Under the pieces are notes generated by a model, which was not told the origin of the DNA, made no database searches, and was given only the letters and a program-made list of their open reading frames with translations. DNA of 33,065 bases, taken from NCBI GenBank assembly GCA_019634275.1, contig JAHQVP010000220.1, positions 1 to 33,065 of the forward strand, read 5' to 3'. The position numbers and the translations under genes are program-made. Positions 24,964 to 32,516 of this stretch are shown in pieces. Numbering within the stretch: position 1 is the stretch's first letter; every line of letters begins with the position of its first letter. This stretch comes from Saprospiraceae bacterium (GTDB lineage Bacteria; Bacteroidota; Bacteroidia; Chitinophagales; Saprospiraceae).

Positions 24964-25657
24964 CTTGTTTGCGCATTTTTTCTTGCACCTTCTGGTCTTC
25001 CTCCTCAATGATTTTCAGCAATTGCATGGCTTGTTCCTTAGACAGCTTTTGTTCTTGTGGTTGTTGCTCCTCCTGCTGATAGTTGTCGTCTTCTTCGCTG
25101 GACTCCTGCTGCTGATCTTGATCTTGTTGTTGTTGCTGTTGTTGCTGCTCCTGCTCATTCTGCTCCTGCTCCTCGTTTTGATCCTGGTCTTGTTGATCTT
25201 GCTGCTGCTGTTGCTGTTGTTGTTGCAGCTCTCGCATGGCCATTAGCAGATTTTGCTTGGCCTCCAGATCAGAGGGGTTGATTCTCAGGGCCTCTTTGTA
25301 GGCTTCCAGACTCTTGGCATATTCCCCATTGAGATAGTGCGCATTGCCTAGATTAAACCATGCATCTGCCTTAAGACCCGCATCTGCAGCGGCAGACTGT
25401 GCCTTTTCGAAGTGCGCTGTAGCGTCACCGTATCTGCGCTGTTTATAAATAGCGTTTCCCAAATTAAAAGTAGCAGCCGCTTTCGGGTCGAGCAGTCCAG
25501 ATTTTCGATAGGCCTCCTCAGCCTCCGTGTATTCCTTTTTATCGTATTTCCGATCTGCATCTCTGCGCAAATCATGCGCCTTCCCTGACTGTGCGTCCGC
25601 AGGTATGACGATCAACGTCATGATGCAAATAAACGGTGTTAATGATTTCCAACCCAT
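24929..25657 (-). CDS. batC: BatC-like TPR protein with Gln-rich region
   Basis: A 242-aa exported protein (signal peptide to about residue 22, PADAQ). It has about three tetratricopeptide repeats (28-142; e.g. AAATFNLGNAIYKQRRYGDA and ADAWFNLGNAHYLNGEYAKS), then a Gln/Glu/Asp low-complexity stretch (145-203) and a conserved-looking C-terminal helix (KEQAMQLLKIIEEEDQKVQEKM). TPRs mediate protein contacts, presumably with the VWA subunits BatA/BatB. Its ATG (25657) lies 19 bp inside the end of batB. Position and architecture match BatC of Bacteroidota. Confidence 0.88.
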   Translation of the reverse strand: MGWKSLTPFICIMTLIVIPADAQSGKAHDLRRDADRKYDKKEYTEAEEAYRKSGLLDPKAAATFNLGNAIYKQRRYGDATAHFEKAQSAAADAGLKADAWFNLGNAHYLNGEYAKSLEAYKEALRINPSDLEAKQNLLMAMRELQQQQQQQQQDQQDQDQNEEQEQNEQEQQQQQQQQDQDQQQESSEEDDNYQQEEQQPQEQKLSKEQAMQLLKIIEEEDQKVQEKMRKQDASKSKKEKDW

Positions 25658-26667
25658 TGTTTAGCACTAACGAAAAAATTGGTCCTTAAGATCCATTCGC
25701 AAAGCAAAAATACGATCCCAAAGCATAAAAAATATTGGTAGAAGCTCTCATACTCAGTGAAAGAGCGCTCTTCAAACTCCTGCTTCTCCATCTGATCGAT
25801 TCGGGCTTTTATGGATGACATAATGCGCTCCTCGTCGGCCAGCCGAAAATATGCTCCCCCTCCCTTTTCTGCCACGGCTTTCAACAGCGTCTCATTCAGT
25901 TGTGTCCTTACCGGCTGCCCGTCAACCCCGCGCTTCCAATCTGTCTGGCCACTGGAATTGCGGACCGGGATAAATGAGCCCTCTACTGTGCCAATGCCTA
26001 TCGTAAAAATGGTGATGCCTTCATCGGCTATCTGTTCTGCCTGCGCTACCGTTTCTGCGTCATGATCTTCTCCGTCCGAGATGATGATTAAGGTCTTTTG
26101 ATAATTCTTGCCCTGTTCAAAATTTTCTGATGCTGTTTGCAAAACATCTTCCAGTGCCGTTCCCTGCGAGGCTGCAAGGGCAGGACTAGCGGACTTGATA
26201 AAGAGCTGTCCCGCAGCGTAGTCTGTGGTGAGTGGCATCTGCAGATATGCATTTCCGGCAAACAGGATCAATCCAATGCGTTCTCCCTTGAGGTATTGGA
26301 TCAGGTTTTGACTAAATCGCTTAGCCTGCTCCAGGCGATTGGGCGCGATGTCCTGACAGTACATGCTGGTAGAAATATCCAGTGCAAGAAAAATGTCGGT
26401 GCTGCGCGCCTTGACCTTTTCACGCTTCGCTCCCCACTGAGGATTTGCCCACGCAATGATCAAGAAGGCCATGGCTACTAGGATGCAAATTCTGTGTACA
26501 AGATCGCGTCTCGGCGTGGGCACCTCCGTCTGCACATTGATTAACTGCGCATCTCCGATCAGATCTCGCTGTTGCAAATACCACTTCCTGGCCAGGTAAA
26601 GCAGCCCAGCCAATGGCAATAATGCAGCCAAAAAGTACAAATGCTCTATGTGCTCAAATCGAAACAT
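25639..26667 (-). CDS. batB: BatB, VWA-domain membrane protein
   Basis: A 342-aa protein with two N-terminal transmembrane helices (about 10-27 and 58-75), a von Willebrand A domain and a C-terminal helix (FYQYFLCFGIVFLLCEWIL). The metal-ion-dependent adhesion site is intact: DISTS (D97, S99, S101), the TTD Thr, and the Asp in IISDGEDHD. It probably assembles with BatA at the inner membrane with the VWA domain on one face. It starts 88 bp after batA and overlaps batC by 19 bp. Confidence 0.92.
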   Translation of the reverse strand: MFRFEHIEHLYFLAALLPLAGLLYLARKWYLQQRDLIGDAQLINVQTEVPTPRRDLVHRICILVAMAFLIIAWANPQWGAKREKVKARSTDIFLALDISTSMYCQDIAPNRLEQAKRFSQNLIQYLKGERIGLILFAGNAYLQMPLTTDYAAGQLFIKSASPALAASQGTALEDVLQTASENFEQGKNYQKTLIIISDGEDHDAETVAQAEQIADEGITIFTIGIGTVEGSFIPVRNSSGQTDWKRGVDGQPVRTQLNETLLKAVAEKGGGAYFRLADEERIMSSIKARIDQMEKQEFEERSFTEYESFYQYFLCFGIVFLLCEWILRTNFFVSAKQWVGNH

Positions 26668-26671
26668 CGCG

Positions 26672-26755
26672 TTAGGTCGTGTTCTTTTTACAACGACGCC
26701 ATGCCGTGACGGTGGCGCTTTTCGCTAATGTGTATGTCATCCTTTCTTGATTCAT
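26672..26755 (-). CDS. Candidate 27-codon ORF filling the batA-batB gap
   Basis: The batA stop TAA is directly followed by ATG (26755-26753), which opens an in-frame 27-codon reading frame (MNQERMTYTLAKSATV...) ending in TAA at 26674-26672, four bases before the batB ATG. The predicted peptide is basic (RRCKK near the end). It fills the only wide gap in the cluster. It could couple translation or be a chance frame; no Shine-Dalgarno site is visible. Confidence 0.2.
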   Translation of the reverse strand: MNQERMTYTLAKSATVTAWRRCKKNTT

Positions 26756-27760
26756 TTAGGGGAACGATCTCAGTATGGTGGCACTAAGCAACAGATGCAA
26801 TAAGAGAAGGCATATTCCAGCCGTTAGAAATTTGCCGTATTCATCGCTATAGCGTTTAAAGCTGGTCACCTCCCTTTCGGTTTTCTCCAATTGGTCTATT
26901 TCGGCATAGATGGCCTGTAGGCCTTCTTCGGACAAGGCACGAAAATATTTGCCCCCCGTAGTGGTTGCGATCTCTTTAAGCAACGGCTCGTTGATCATGA
27001 CGCGGGCATAATCGAATACGTAAGAACCATCACTACGCTTGCCCTGGGGGGTTAGGGCCATCCCCTTCGTTCCTACTCCTATCGTATAAACCTTGACGCC
27101 AATCTCCCGCGCCATTTCTGCTGCTGTAGCAGGTTGAATGTATCCCGTATTGTTGTCGCCATCGGTAAGCAATATGACCACCTTACTTTTTGCATCGCTG
27201 TCCTTAATGCGGTTGACGCCAGTGGCCAGGCCCATGCCAATGGCCGTCCCTTCCTCCAGATTGCCACATTTAAGCTCAGACAAGAATTTCTTGACTACGC
27301 GGTGATCACTGGTGAGCGGGCATTGTGTAAATGCTTCTCCAGAAAACACCACCAGGCCGATGCGATCGTGTTCTCTTTTGTCGACAAATTCGCTGGCTAC
27401 TTGTTTGCTCACTTCCAGGCGATCGGGTTTGAAATCTCGGGCCAGCATACTGCTACTCAAGTCCATTGCAAGGACGATGTCAATGCCTTCTGCCGTCACT
27501 TCTTCTTCCTTTAAGACCTCCTGGGGACGTGCTAATGCGACAATCAATGCAGCCAGTCCTAGCAAAAAGAGCAATGGTAAAAAGTGTCTGAGTTTGGTCT
27601 TCCAGGTTTGTGCAGCGCTCATCGACGAAGCGTCTGCCACCTTAAAGACCGTCCGCTTAGCCAGCCCTTTGCGATAGTGGTACACCCCCATCGCTGCTAC
27701 CAGCAAAAGCAGGAGTAAAATCCATGGGTGTGAAAATTCGATATTTTGCCAGGACCTCAT
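26756..27760 (-). CDS. batA: BatA, VWA-domain membrane protein
   Basis: A 334-aa protein with N-terminal helices (about 12-27 and 60-77), a VWA domain and a C-terminal helix (LTAGICLLLLHLLLSATIL). MIDAS residues are present: DLSSS (D100, S102, S104), the Thr in PLTSD (about T150) and the Asp in LLTDGDNN (D200). The ending SATILRSFP is at the usual BatA length. BatA works with MoxR-type ATPase and other Bat proteins in the envelope. Its ATG overlaps the stop of the upstream gene by 4 bp (ATGA). Confidence 0.92.
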   Translation of the reverse strand: MRSWQNIEFSHPWILLLLLLVAAMGVYHYRKGLAKRTVFKVADASSMSAAQTWKTKLRHFLPLLFLLGLAALIVALARPQEVLKEEEVTAEGIDIVLAMDLSSSMLARDFKPDRLEVSKQVASEFVDKREHDRIGLVVFSGEAFTQCPLTSDHRVVKKFLSELKCGNLEEGTAIGMGLATGVNRIKDSDAKSKVVILLTDGDNNTGYIQPATAAEMAREIGVKVYTIGVGTKGMALTPQGKRSDGSYVFDYARVMINEPLLKEIATTTGGKYFRALSEEGLQAIYAEIDQLEKTEREVTSFKRYSDEYGKFLTAGICLLLLHLLLSATILRSFP

Positions 27761-28650
27761 TCTTCTTCCGTTGAAATGGAACGGGTGGTCCGAACCAGCT
27801 GCTCGGCCTTGACCATAAAATCTTGATGGATCGTAGCAGAAGGAGTGGCTTTGGCAAACTTAACCATGTCCGCGATGTTGAGAATTTCACTGAGGTCATT
27901 GCGCTGTTGAGCCAGTAGTCCAACCTTGGAAAGCGACGACAGAATCTCTCCCGTGGTAGACTCTAATGCCGGCACATCAAATTTTTCCTCCAGATACCAG
28001 CGAATGGTATGGGTAAGTTCAGATTGGTACTCCTTGATTTTTCCAGCTTGCCAAAGCTTCTTGGCATCTAATGCAGCCAATCGCTGTAGTGCGACCTCAT
28101 CAGGTGGCAAAGGGACTTCCACGATCACCTCCTCGGTATTTTTATCTTTTGATCGCCTTAAATAGAGGGCCATCAATCCCAATAACACAACCAGCGCCAG
28201 CAAGTATGGCCAGACATCGCGAAGGGTAAGACTCTCCTTTCTGATTTCTCTCAGCGGCGCAAGTCCGGTAGAATCAATGGTAATGCCATAAACCTCCAGT
28301 GCAATGTCATTGGAGCTCACCCTTTGACTTCTGCCTTGAGGGGTACGGTAAGTGAGGTGCAGGGGAGGCAAAACGAGATAGCCCGTGTCAAAGACCATAA
28401 ACTGCATTTGGAGAGCGAGTCCCTCCTCCGTGGAGTGCCATGGCGAGCTTCCTACGGGCTCCACCTTGCGCTCCAGCCAACCCGTAACATCCAAACTGTC
28501 GACTTGTTCCTCCGCTATTCCAGTCAACGTCAACTGAGCTGTCCGCAGGTCACCGATGAGCATTCGATTGCTGTCGACACGGACATCAAACTGTTGACAC
28601 CAAAGAGGGGTGCAAACAAGCCAGGCAGCAATCAGAGCAACTGTCTTCAT
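27757..28650 (-). CDS. BatD-like / DUF4381-like single-pass membrane protein
   Basis: A 297-aa protein with signal peptide (to about residue 19), a periplasmic beta-rich region, one transmembrane helix (about 147-164) and a cytoplasmic helical domain (VALQRLAALDAKKLWQAGKI, then ELTHTIRWYLEEKFDVPALEST) resembling the C-terminal half of BatD and DUF4381 proteins. This slot between DUF58 and BatA is conserved in the cluster in Bacteroidota. It is coupled on both sides by 4-bp ATGA overlaps with DUF58 and batA, which suggests fixed stoichiometry in one complex. Confidence 0.8.
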   Translation of the reverse strand: MKTVALIAAWLVCTPLWCQQFDVRVDSNRMLIGDLRTAQLTLTGIAEEQVDSLDVTGWLERKVEPVGSSPWHSTEEGLALQMQFMVFDTGYLVLPPLHLTYRTPQGRSQRVSSNDIALEVYGITIDSTGLAPLREIRKESLTLRDVWPYLLALVVLLGLMALYLRRSKDKNTEEVIVEVPLPPDEVALQRLAALDAKKLWQAGKIKEYQSELTHTIRWYLEEKFDVPALESTTGEILSSLSKVGLLAQQRNDLSEILNIADMVKFAKATPSATIHQDFMVKAEQLVRTTRSISTEEE

Positions 28651-29516
28651 CGTGCGCGTTTTTTAAAAAACTGCCTCAAAGCGGTAATGTAGGACGCTCC
28701 GGTTTCCACTGCGATAAGATCAGCTCCATTCTTGCGAAACAAAGCAGTTAAATTCTCGGACCGCTGTGCAAATCGGTTGCGATGCTCTGCCCTTATGGTT
28801 TCACTGCTTGTATCCAGCCAGTGCTCTCCGCCTGCCTCTATATCGCCAATGCGAATCAGCCCTGCCTTGGGCAGCTCTCGCTCAAAGGGGTCGACCATGT
28901 GCAACCCAATCAAGTCGTGCTTTCGTGCAGCCACTTGGAGAGCACGCTCGAAAGGAGGTGCAATAAAATCCGTCATCAAGAAGCAGATGCTCCTTTTCTT
29001 GACGACATTGTTGAAGTATTCCAGCCCTTGTTCAATGTCTGTCTGCTTGCCTTCGGCGCGATGCTCGATCAGTTCTCGAATGATGCGAAGGATATGCTTC
29101 CGACCCTTCTTGGGCGGAATGAACAAGTCGATCTGATCCGAAAACAAAATCAGCCCTACTTTATCGCTGTTGTTCATTGCAGAGAATGCCAAGACGGCAC
29201 TGAGCTCGGTAATGAGTTCCGCCCGCAACTGATGGCGGGTACCAAATCGCGAAGACGGGCTGACGTCAACCATCAACATCACCGTGAGCTCACGCTCTTC
29301 TTCAAATACCTTGATGTGGGGAGTTCCGGTTCGGGCAGTCACATTCCATTCTATATTGCGTACATCATCGCCATAGTGGTAGTCTCGAACTTCGCTAAAC
29401 GACATGCCCCTTCCCTTAAAGGCAGAATGATACTCCCCCGAAAAAAGCTCATTGCTGATGCCCCGGGTCTTGATTTCTATCTTCCTGACCTTTTTTAGAA
29501 GCTCCTTCGTATCCAT
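28647..29516 (-). CDS. DUF58 domain protein (VWA-like)
   Basis: A 289-aa cytosolic protein. The DUF58 core FKGRGMSFSEVRDYHYGDDVRNIEWNVTAR (split by residue 40-62) with IKVFEEERELTVMLMVDVSPSS is unmistakable, and the MIDAS-like DVSPS is at D84, S86 and S88. The C-terminal half keeps the VWA-like fold (ICFLMTDFIAPPFERAL). DUF58 proteins are standard partners of MoxR ATPases. It lies 22 bp downstream of moxR. Confidence 0.93.
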   Translation of the reverse strand: MDTKELLKKVRKIEIKTRGISNELFSGEYHSAFKGRGMSFSEVRDYHYGDDVRNIEWNVTARTGTPHIKVFEEERELTVMLMVDVSPSSRFGTRHQLRAELITELSAVLAFSAMNNSDKVGLILFSDQIDLFIPPKKGRKHILRIIRELIEHRAEGKQTDIEQGLEYFNNVVKKRSICFLMTDFIAPPFERALQVAARKHDLIGLHMVDPFERELPKAGLIRIGDIEAGGEHWLDTSSETIRAEHRNRFAQRSENLTALFRKNGADLIAVETGASYITALRQFFKKRAR

Positions 29517-29538
29517 CTATTCCGAATTTGCAAACGGG

Positions 29539-30537
29539 TTACGGTACTTCTACCGCATTCAGAATTTGCTTGATGATGTCCTCACTGCTCACGTTCTCGG
29601 CTTCAGCCTCATAAGTCAGCCCAATGCGATGCCGTAAGATATCCTGACAGACGGCACGAACATCTTCAGGAATCACAAATCCTCTTCTCTGCAAGAAAGC
29701 ATACGCTTTTGCTGCCAATGCCAAATTTATGCTTGCTCGGGGGCTGCCTCCGTATTCAATCAAAGCTTCAAAGTCAGCTAGACCTGCCTTAGCCGGGTAC
29801 CGAGTCGCAAATACGATGTCCAAGATGTACTGCTCAATTTTGTCGTCCATGTAGATCTTACGCACCGTTTTACGTGCCTTGAGGATCTGATCGGCTTTGA
29901 CCACTGGGCCTATCTGCGCAAAATCTTCCTCCTGTAGGTTTCTGCGTATGATCTCTCTTTCCTCTTCCTTGGTCGGATAGTCAATTTTGACCTTCAGCAT
30001 AAATCGATCCACCTGCGCCTCCGGCAGTGGATAGGTCCCTTCTTGTTCTATCGGATTTTGCGTCGCCAATACGAGAAAAGGTTCGTCAAGTGTATAAGAA
30101 TGATCACCGATGGTGACTTGCTTTTCCTGCATGGCTTCAAGCAATGCACTCTGCACCTTGGCTGGTGCTCGGTTAATCTCATCGGCCAGAACAAAGTTGG
30201 CAAAGACTGGACCTTTTCGCACCGTAAAATCACTCTCAGCAGGATTGTAAATGAGGGTACCGATGATGTCCGAAGGAAGCAAATCAGGAGTAAACTGAAT
30301 ACGACTAAACTTGGCCTCAATGGCGGTTGCCAACGTTTTTATCGCCAGGGTCTTGGCCAAACCGGGCAACCCTTCTAACAATACATGCCCTTTGGTCAGC
30401 AGACCCAGCAGCAGGCGTTCAATCATGTGGTTTTGTCCGACAATTACCTTGGCCGTCTCCTGCTGCAGCGTTTCTACAAAAGCGCTTTCAATGTAGATCT
30501 GCTGGTTGATCGCCTCAATGTCTATAGAGTGTTGCAT
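29539..30537 (-). CDS. MoxR-family AAA+ ATPase
   Basis: A 332-aa chaperone-like ATPase. Walker A is GLPGLAKT (56-63), Walker B is VLADEINR (about 116-123), followed by the family motif KVQSALLEAMQEKQVTIGDHSYTL and sensor 1 ATQNPIEQEGTYPLPEAQVDRF. The C-terminal lid contains GGSPRASINLALAAKAYA. MoxR proteins help mature or remodel VWA-protein complexes. It is the first gene of the nine-gene cluster. Only 41 bp separates it from the divergent gene at 30579, so the promoters overlap. Confidence 0.94.
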   Translation of the reverse strand: MQHSIDIEAINQQIYIESAFVETLQQETAKVIVGQNHMIERLLLGLLTKGHVLLEGLPGLAKTLAIKTLATAIEAKFSRIQFTPDLLPSDIIGTLIYNPAESDFTVRKGPVFANFVLADEINRAPAKVQSALLEAMQEKQVTIGDHSYTLDEPFLVLATQNPIEQEGTYPLPEAQVDRFMLKVKIDYPTKEEEREIIRRNLQEEDFAQIGPVVKADQILKARKTVRKIYMDDKIEQYILDIVFATRYPAKAGLADFEALIEYGGSPRASINLALAAKAYAFLQRRGFVIPEDVRAVCQDILRHRIGLTYEAEAENVSSEDIIKQILNAVEVP

Positions 30538-30578
30538 CTTCGTTATTCGTGTGATATCAATTTATAAGGAGCACAAAA

Positions 30579-31265
30579 ATGGAAAAATCCCCGCGGAAAT
30601 CGACCCGATCCTCTAGCGCTTGGCGGCACAACAGCAGTCCCGGGAGCATTTCCTGCATCTTCGATCTAACTGGATTCGCACCATGGCTATTGTTGGGCGC
30701 CTTTAGCATTTTGCAATTTATCGACCTGCCTGCGCAAACGCCCGAGCAACTGGCTAATAAAGTACTGGTCGTGATCATCCCCACCCAACATAAAAGCATC
30801 AAGGCACGCACCGAGCAGGTAGCGCAAGAACCGACCAACGATCGCTTGCGCCTTGATCTCGAGAGGCGCATCGGGGAGCAACAACGATTTGAGGAGGAAC
30901 TGCTTAGTGCTATGAGCGGGTTTGCATTTTCTGAATGGGCTTACATTCAAGACACCCTCCTCAGGCATAGGACACAAAAGGACTCCCTGGTTGTATGCCT
31001 GCCGGATGGAAGTGCTCATGCACTTCATCAAGGCACCATCTGGTACTTACGAAAAGGCACCGCCCCTTCTGGTGCTGAAGGTCTGATCCTATGTGATCGT
31101 GATCTACAAGCCTTACCAAGGCCTTTTCCTGGATTTTATAAACTCAATCGATTTACCAGTGTACTGGAAAACATCTTTGGGAGACGGGGCACTCCCTGGC
31201 GTCCCCTTGGAGACATCGTTAAAAAGATGGATCAAAAGCTAGCGCGCTGGGCGCAGAAATCCTAG
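30579..31265 (+). CDS. Unknown exported or membrane-anchored protein, 228 aa
   Basis: I do not recognise this family. ATG 30579 is supported by an AAGGAG at 30566-30571 with a 7-nt spacer, unusual in this window. The N-terminus has about 31 polar Ser/Arg-rich residues and then a hydrophobic segment (FAPWLLLGAFSILQFIDL) ending in PAQ, so it is a long signal peptide or a signal anchor. The mature part is helical with many charges (LRLDLERRIGEQQRFEEELL), then a beta-like section with VVCLPDGSAHALHQGTIWYL and a basic C-terminus. It runs divergently from moxR and ends flush against a convergent lipoprotein gene (TAGCTA, both stops adjacent). Confidence 0.62.
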   Translation: MEKSPRKSTRSSSAWRHNSSPGSISCIFDLTGFAPWLLLGAFSILQFIDLPAQTPEQLANKVLVVIIPTQHKSIKARTEQVAQEPTNDRLRLDLERRIGEQQRFEEELLSAMSGFAFSEWAYIQDTLLRHRTQKDSLVVCLPDGSAHALHQGTIWYLRKGTAPSGAEGLILCDRDLQALPRPFPGFYKLNRFTSVLENIFGRRGTPWRPLGDIVKKMDQKLARWAQKS

Positions 31266-31592
31266 CTATTCTTCCTCCTTAAGAATGGGTTCCAGTTTGA
31301 TCGATCGGTCGGGCTTTACCAGAGGCGGTTTTTCTGGCTTTTGCAACGGTGGTGGCCGGTCGATCGAATCCAATTCAATCAAAATGGGATCTGAACGGAA
31401 GGCACTGTCCACTGCCCATAGTGCCGCGGCCATGGTTTCTTCATGGCATTCTTTCATTTTTTGATCCCTATACCGTTTGATCCTTTCTGCCAGGGCCTCA
31501 TCCATCAACTGTTGCCGAAGGCTCTCATCCATCTGTTGGACACATCCTGCCATGCAGAAAGAAATCAATATGAGGAAGCGCCTAACGTTCAT
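31266..31592 (-). CDS. Small lipoprotein downstream of the two-component system (second of pair)
   Basis: A 108-aa protein with a lipobox (SFCMAGC) at about residue 17. The mature part is a charged helix with a Cys and a WAVDS motif (CHEETMAAALWAVDSAF), then a Pro/Lys-rich tail (RPPPLQKPEKPPLVKP). Its Cys-x12-Asp-Ser spacing matches that of the neighbouring 84-aa lipoprotein, so the two may be paralogues. It overlaps that gene by 11 bp (31582-31592) and ends flush with the convergent gene at 31265. Function unknown. Confidence 0.7.
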   Translation of the reverse strand: MNVRRFLILISFCMAGCVQQMDESLRQQLMDEALAERIKRYRDQKMKECHEETMAAALWAVDSAFRSDPILIELDSIDRPPPLQKPEKPPLVKPDRSIKLEPILKEEE

Positions 31593-31836
31593 GCTGATCG
31601 ATTAAGTACTTTATTTCTTCCAGCCGCTCGGTCCAAATGGAATCAATCCAAGCGTCAATATGCGCATGTCGATACGCTTGGCAACTGTCTACCAGGTCCA
31701 GTTCCAACTGGATCCGTTCTTGGCGATAAAATGAATCCACCAACGTCAAATCACCCACCGTAAGCTTGTCTTCAGGAGCAAAACAACTGCTCAAAAGGAA
31801 AACGAGCAGGCACGCTAAGAGTACTCTCACTCGCAA
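31582..31836 (-). CDS. Very small lipoprotein coupled to the response regulator (first of pair)
   Basis: An 84-aa protein with a strong hydrophobic signal ending in LLSSC (lipobox, Cys about 18). The mature part is about 66 residues, helical, with CQAYRHAHIDAWIDSIW. It overlaps the response regulator gene by 10 bp (31827-31836) and the next lipoprotein by 11 bp, so all four genes appear translationally linked. The family is not recognised. Confidence 0.7.
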   Translation of the reverse strand: MRVRVLLACLLVFLLSSCFAPEDKLTVGDLTLVDSFYRQERIQLELDLVDSCQAYRHAHIDAWIDSIWTERLEEIKYLIDQHER

Positions 31837-32516
31837 TTCAGTTTAAATCCGACTCCATGAACATTCATGATTTGCAAAGATGGGTCCTTTTTAAGGTACT
31901 TGCGCAGTCGACTAATAAATACATCAAGGCTTCGGCCCAAAAAGTAGTCGTCCTCTCCCCAAATCGTCTCCAAGATGTCACTTCTGCGCAGTACGGTGTT
32001 TTTGTGCTTGAGGAGAAAGTTGATCAGGTCGGCTTCTCGCTGCGTAAGCGTTCTTGATTCTCCATCTTCATGCGATAGCGTCAAGTTGGCAAAGTCAAAT
32101 TCGAAAGTTCCCAGGCGTTGAATACTGGGCTGAGCATCGCTACTTATGTTTCTTCGCTTTAGAAACACCTCGATCTTAAAGATAAGCTCCTCAATACTAA
32201 AGGGTTTCGTCACGTAGTCATCTCCTCCCAGGCCAAAGCCATGAAGTCGGTCTTCCTTTAAGATCTTGGCGGTGAGAAAAATAATAGGCACCTCCTTGTT
32301 TCGTTTTCGGATCTGTTCTGCCAAGGTAAATCCGTCCACACCGGGCAACATGACATCCAGTATCGCCAGATCAAATTCGAAGGAGCGAATGGCTTCCTCG
32401 GCAGACGTTCCGGAATTGCAATGGTGTACCACATATCCCTTTTGTTCCAGATTGTCTCGAGTCACAAATCCCAGTGTCTCATCATCTTCTACATATAGTA
32501 TGGTAGCCTCTTTCAT
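31827..32516 (-). CDS. OmpR/PhoB-type response regulator (RprY-like)
   Basis: A 229-aa regulator. The receiver carries the acidic residues D11-D12, phospho-acceptor D54 (AILDVMLPGVDG), T82 and K104 (VTKPFS). The C-terminal winged helix (about 131-229) ends with the transactivation loop and recognition helix region LDVFISRLRKYLKKDPS and VHGVGFKLN. It resembles RprY of Bacteroides. ATG 32516 overlaps the kinase stop by 4 bp (ATGA), and the gene runs into the small lipoprotein genes. Confidence 0.93.
   Translation of the reverse strand: MKEATILYVEDDETLGFVTRDNLEQKGYVVHHCNSGTSAEEAIRSFEFDLAILDVMLPGVDGFTLAEQIRKRNKEVPIIFLTAKILKEDRLHGFGLGGDDYVTKPFSIEELIFKIEVFLKRRNISSDAQPSIQRLGTFEFDFANLTLSHEDGESRTLTQREADLINFLLKHKNTVLRRSDILETIWGEDDYFLGRSLDVFISRLRKYLKKDPSLQIMNVHGVGFKLNCE

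Noticed and set aside
24965-25246. Plus-strand ORF with long poly-Leu run
   Set aside because: It is the complement of the batC Gln codons; there is no start context and the amino-acid composition is an artefact.
28782-29498. Long plus-strand ORF opposite the DUF58 gene
   Set aside because: Shadow of a well-supported DUF58 frame; the translation shows no domain or signal.
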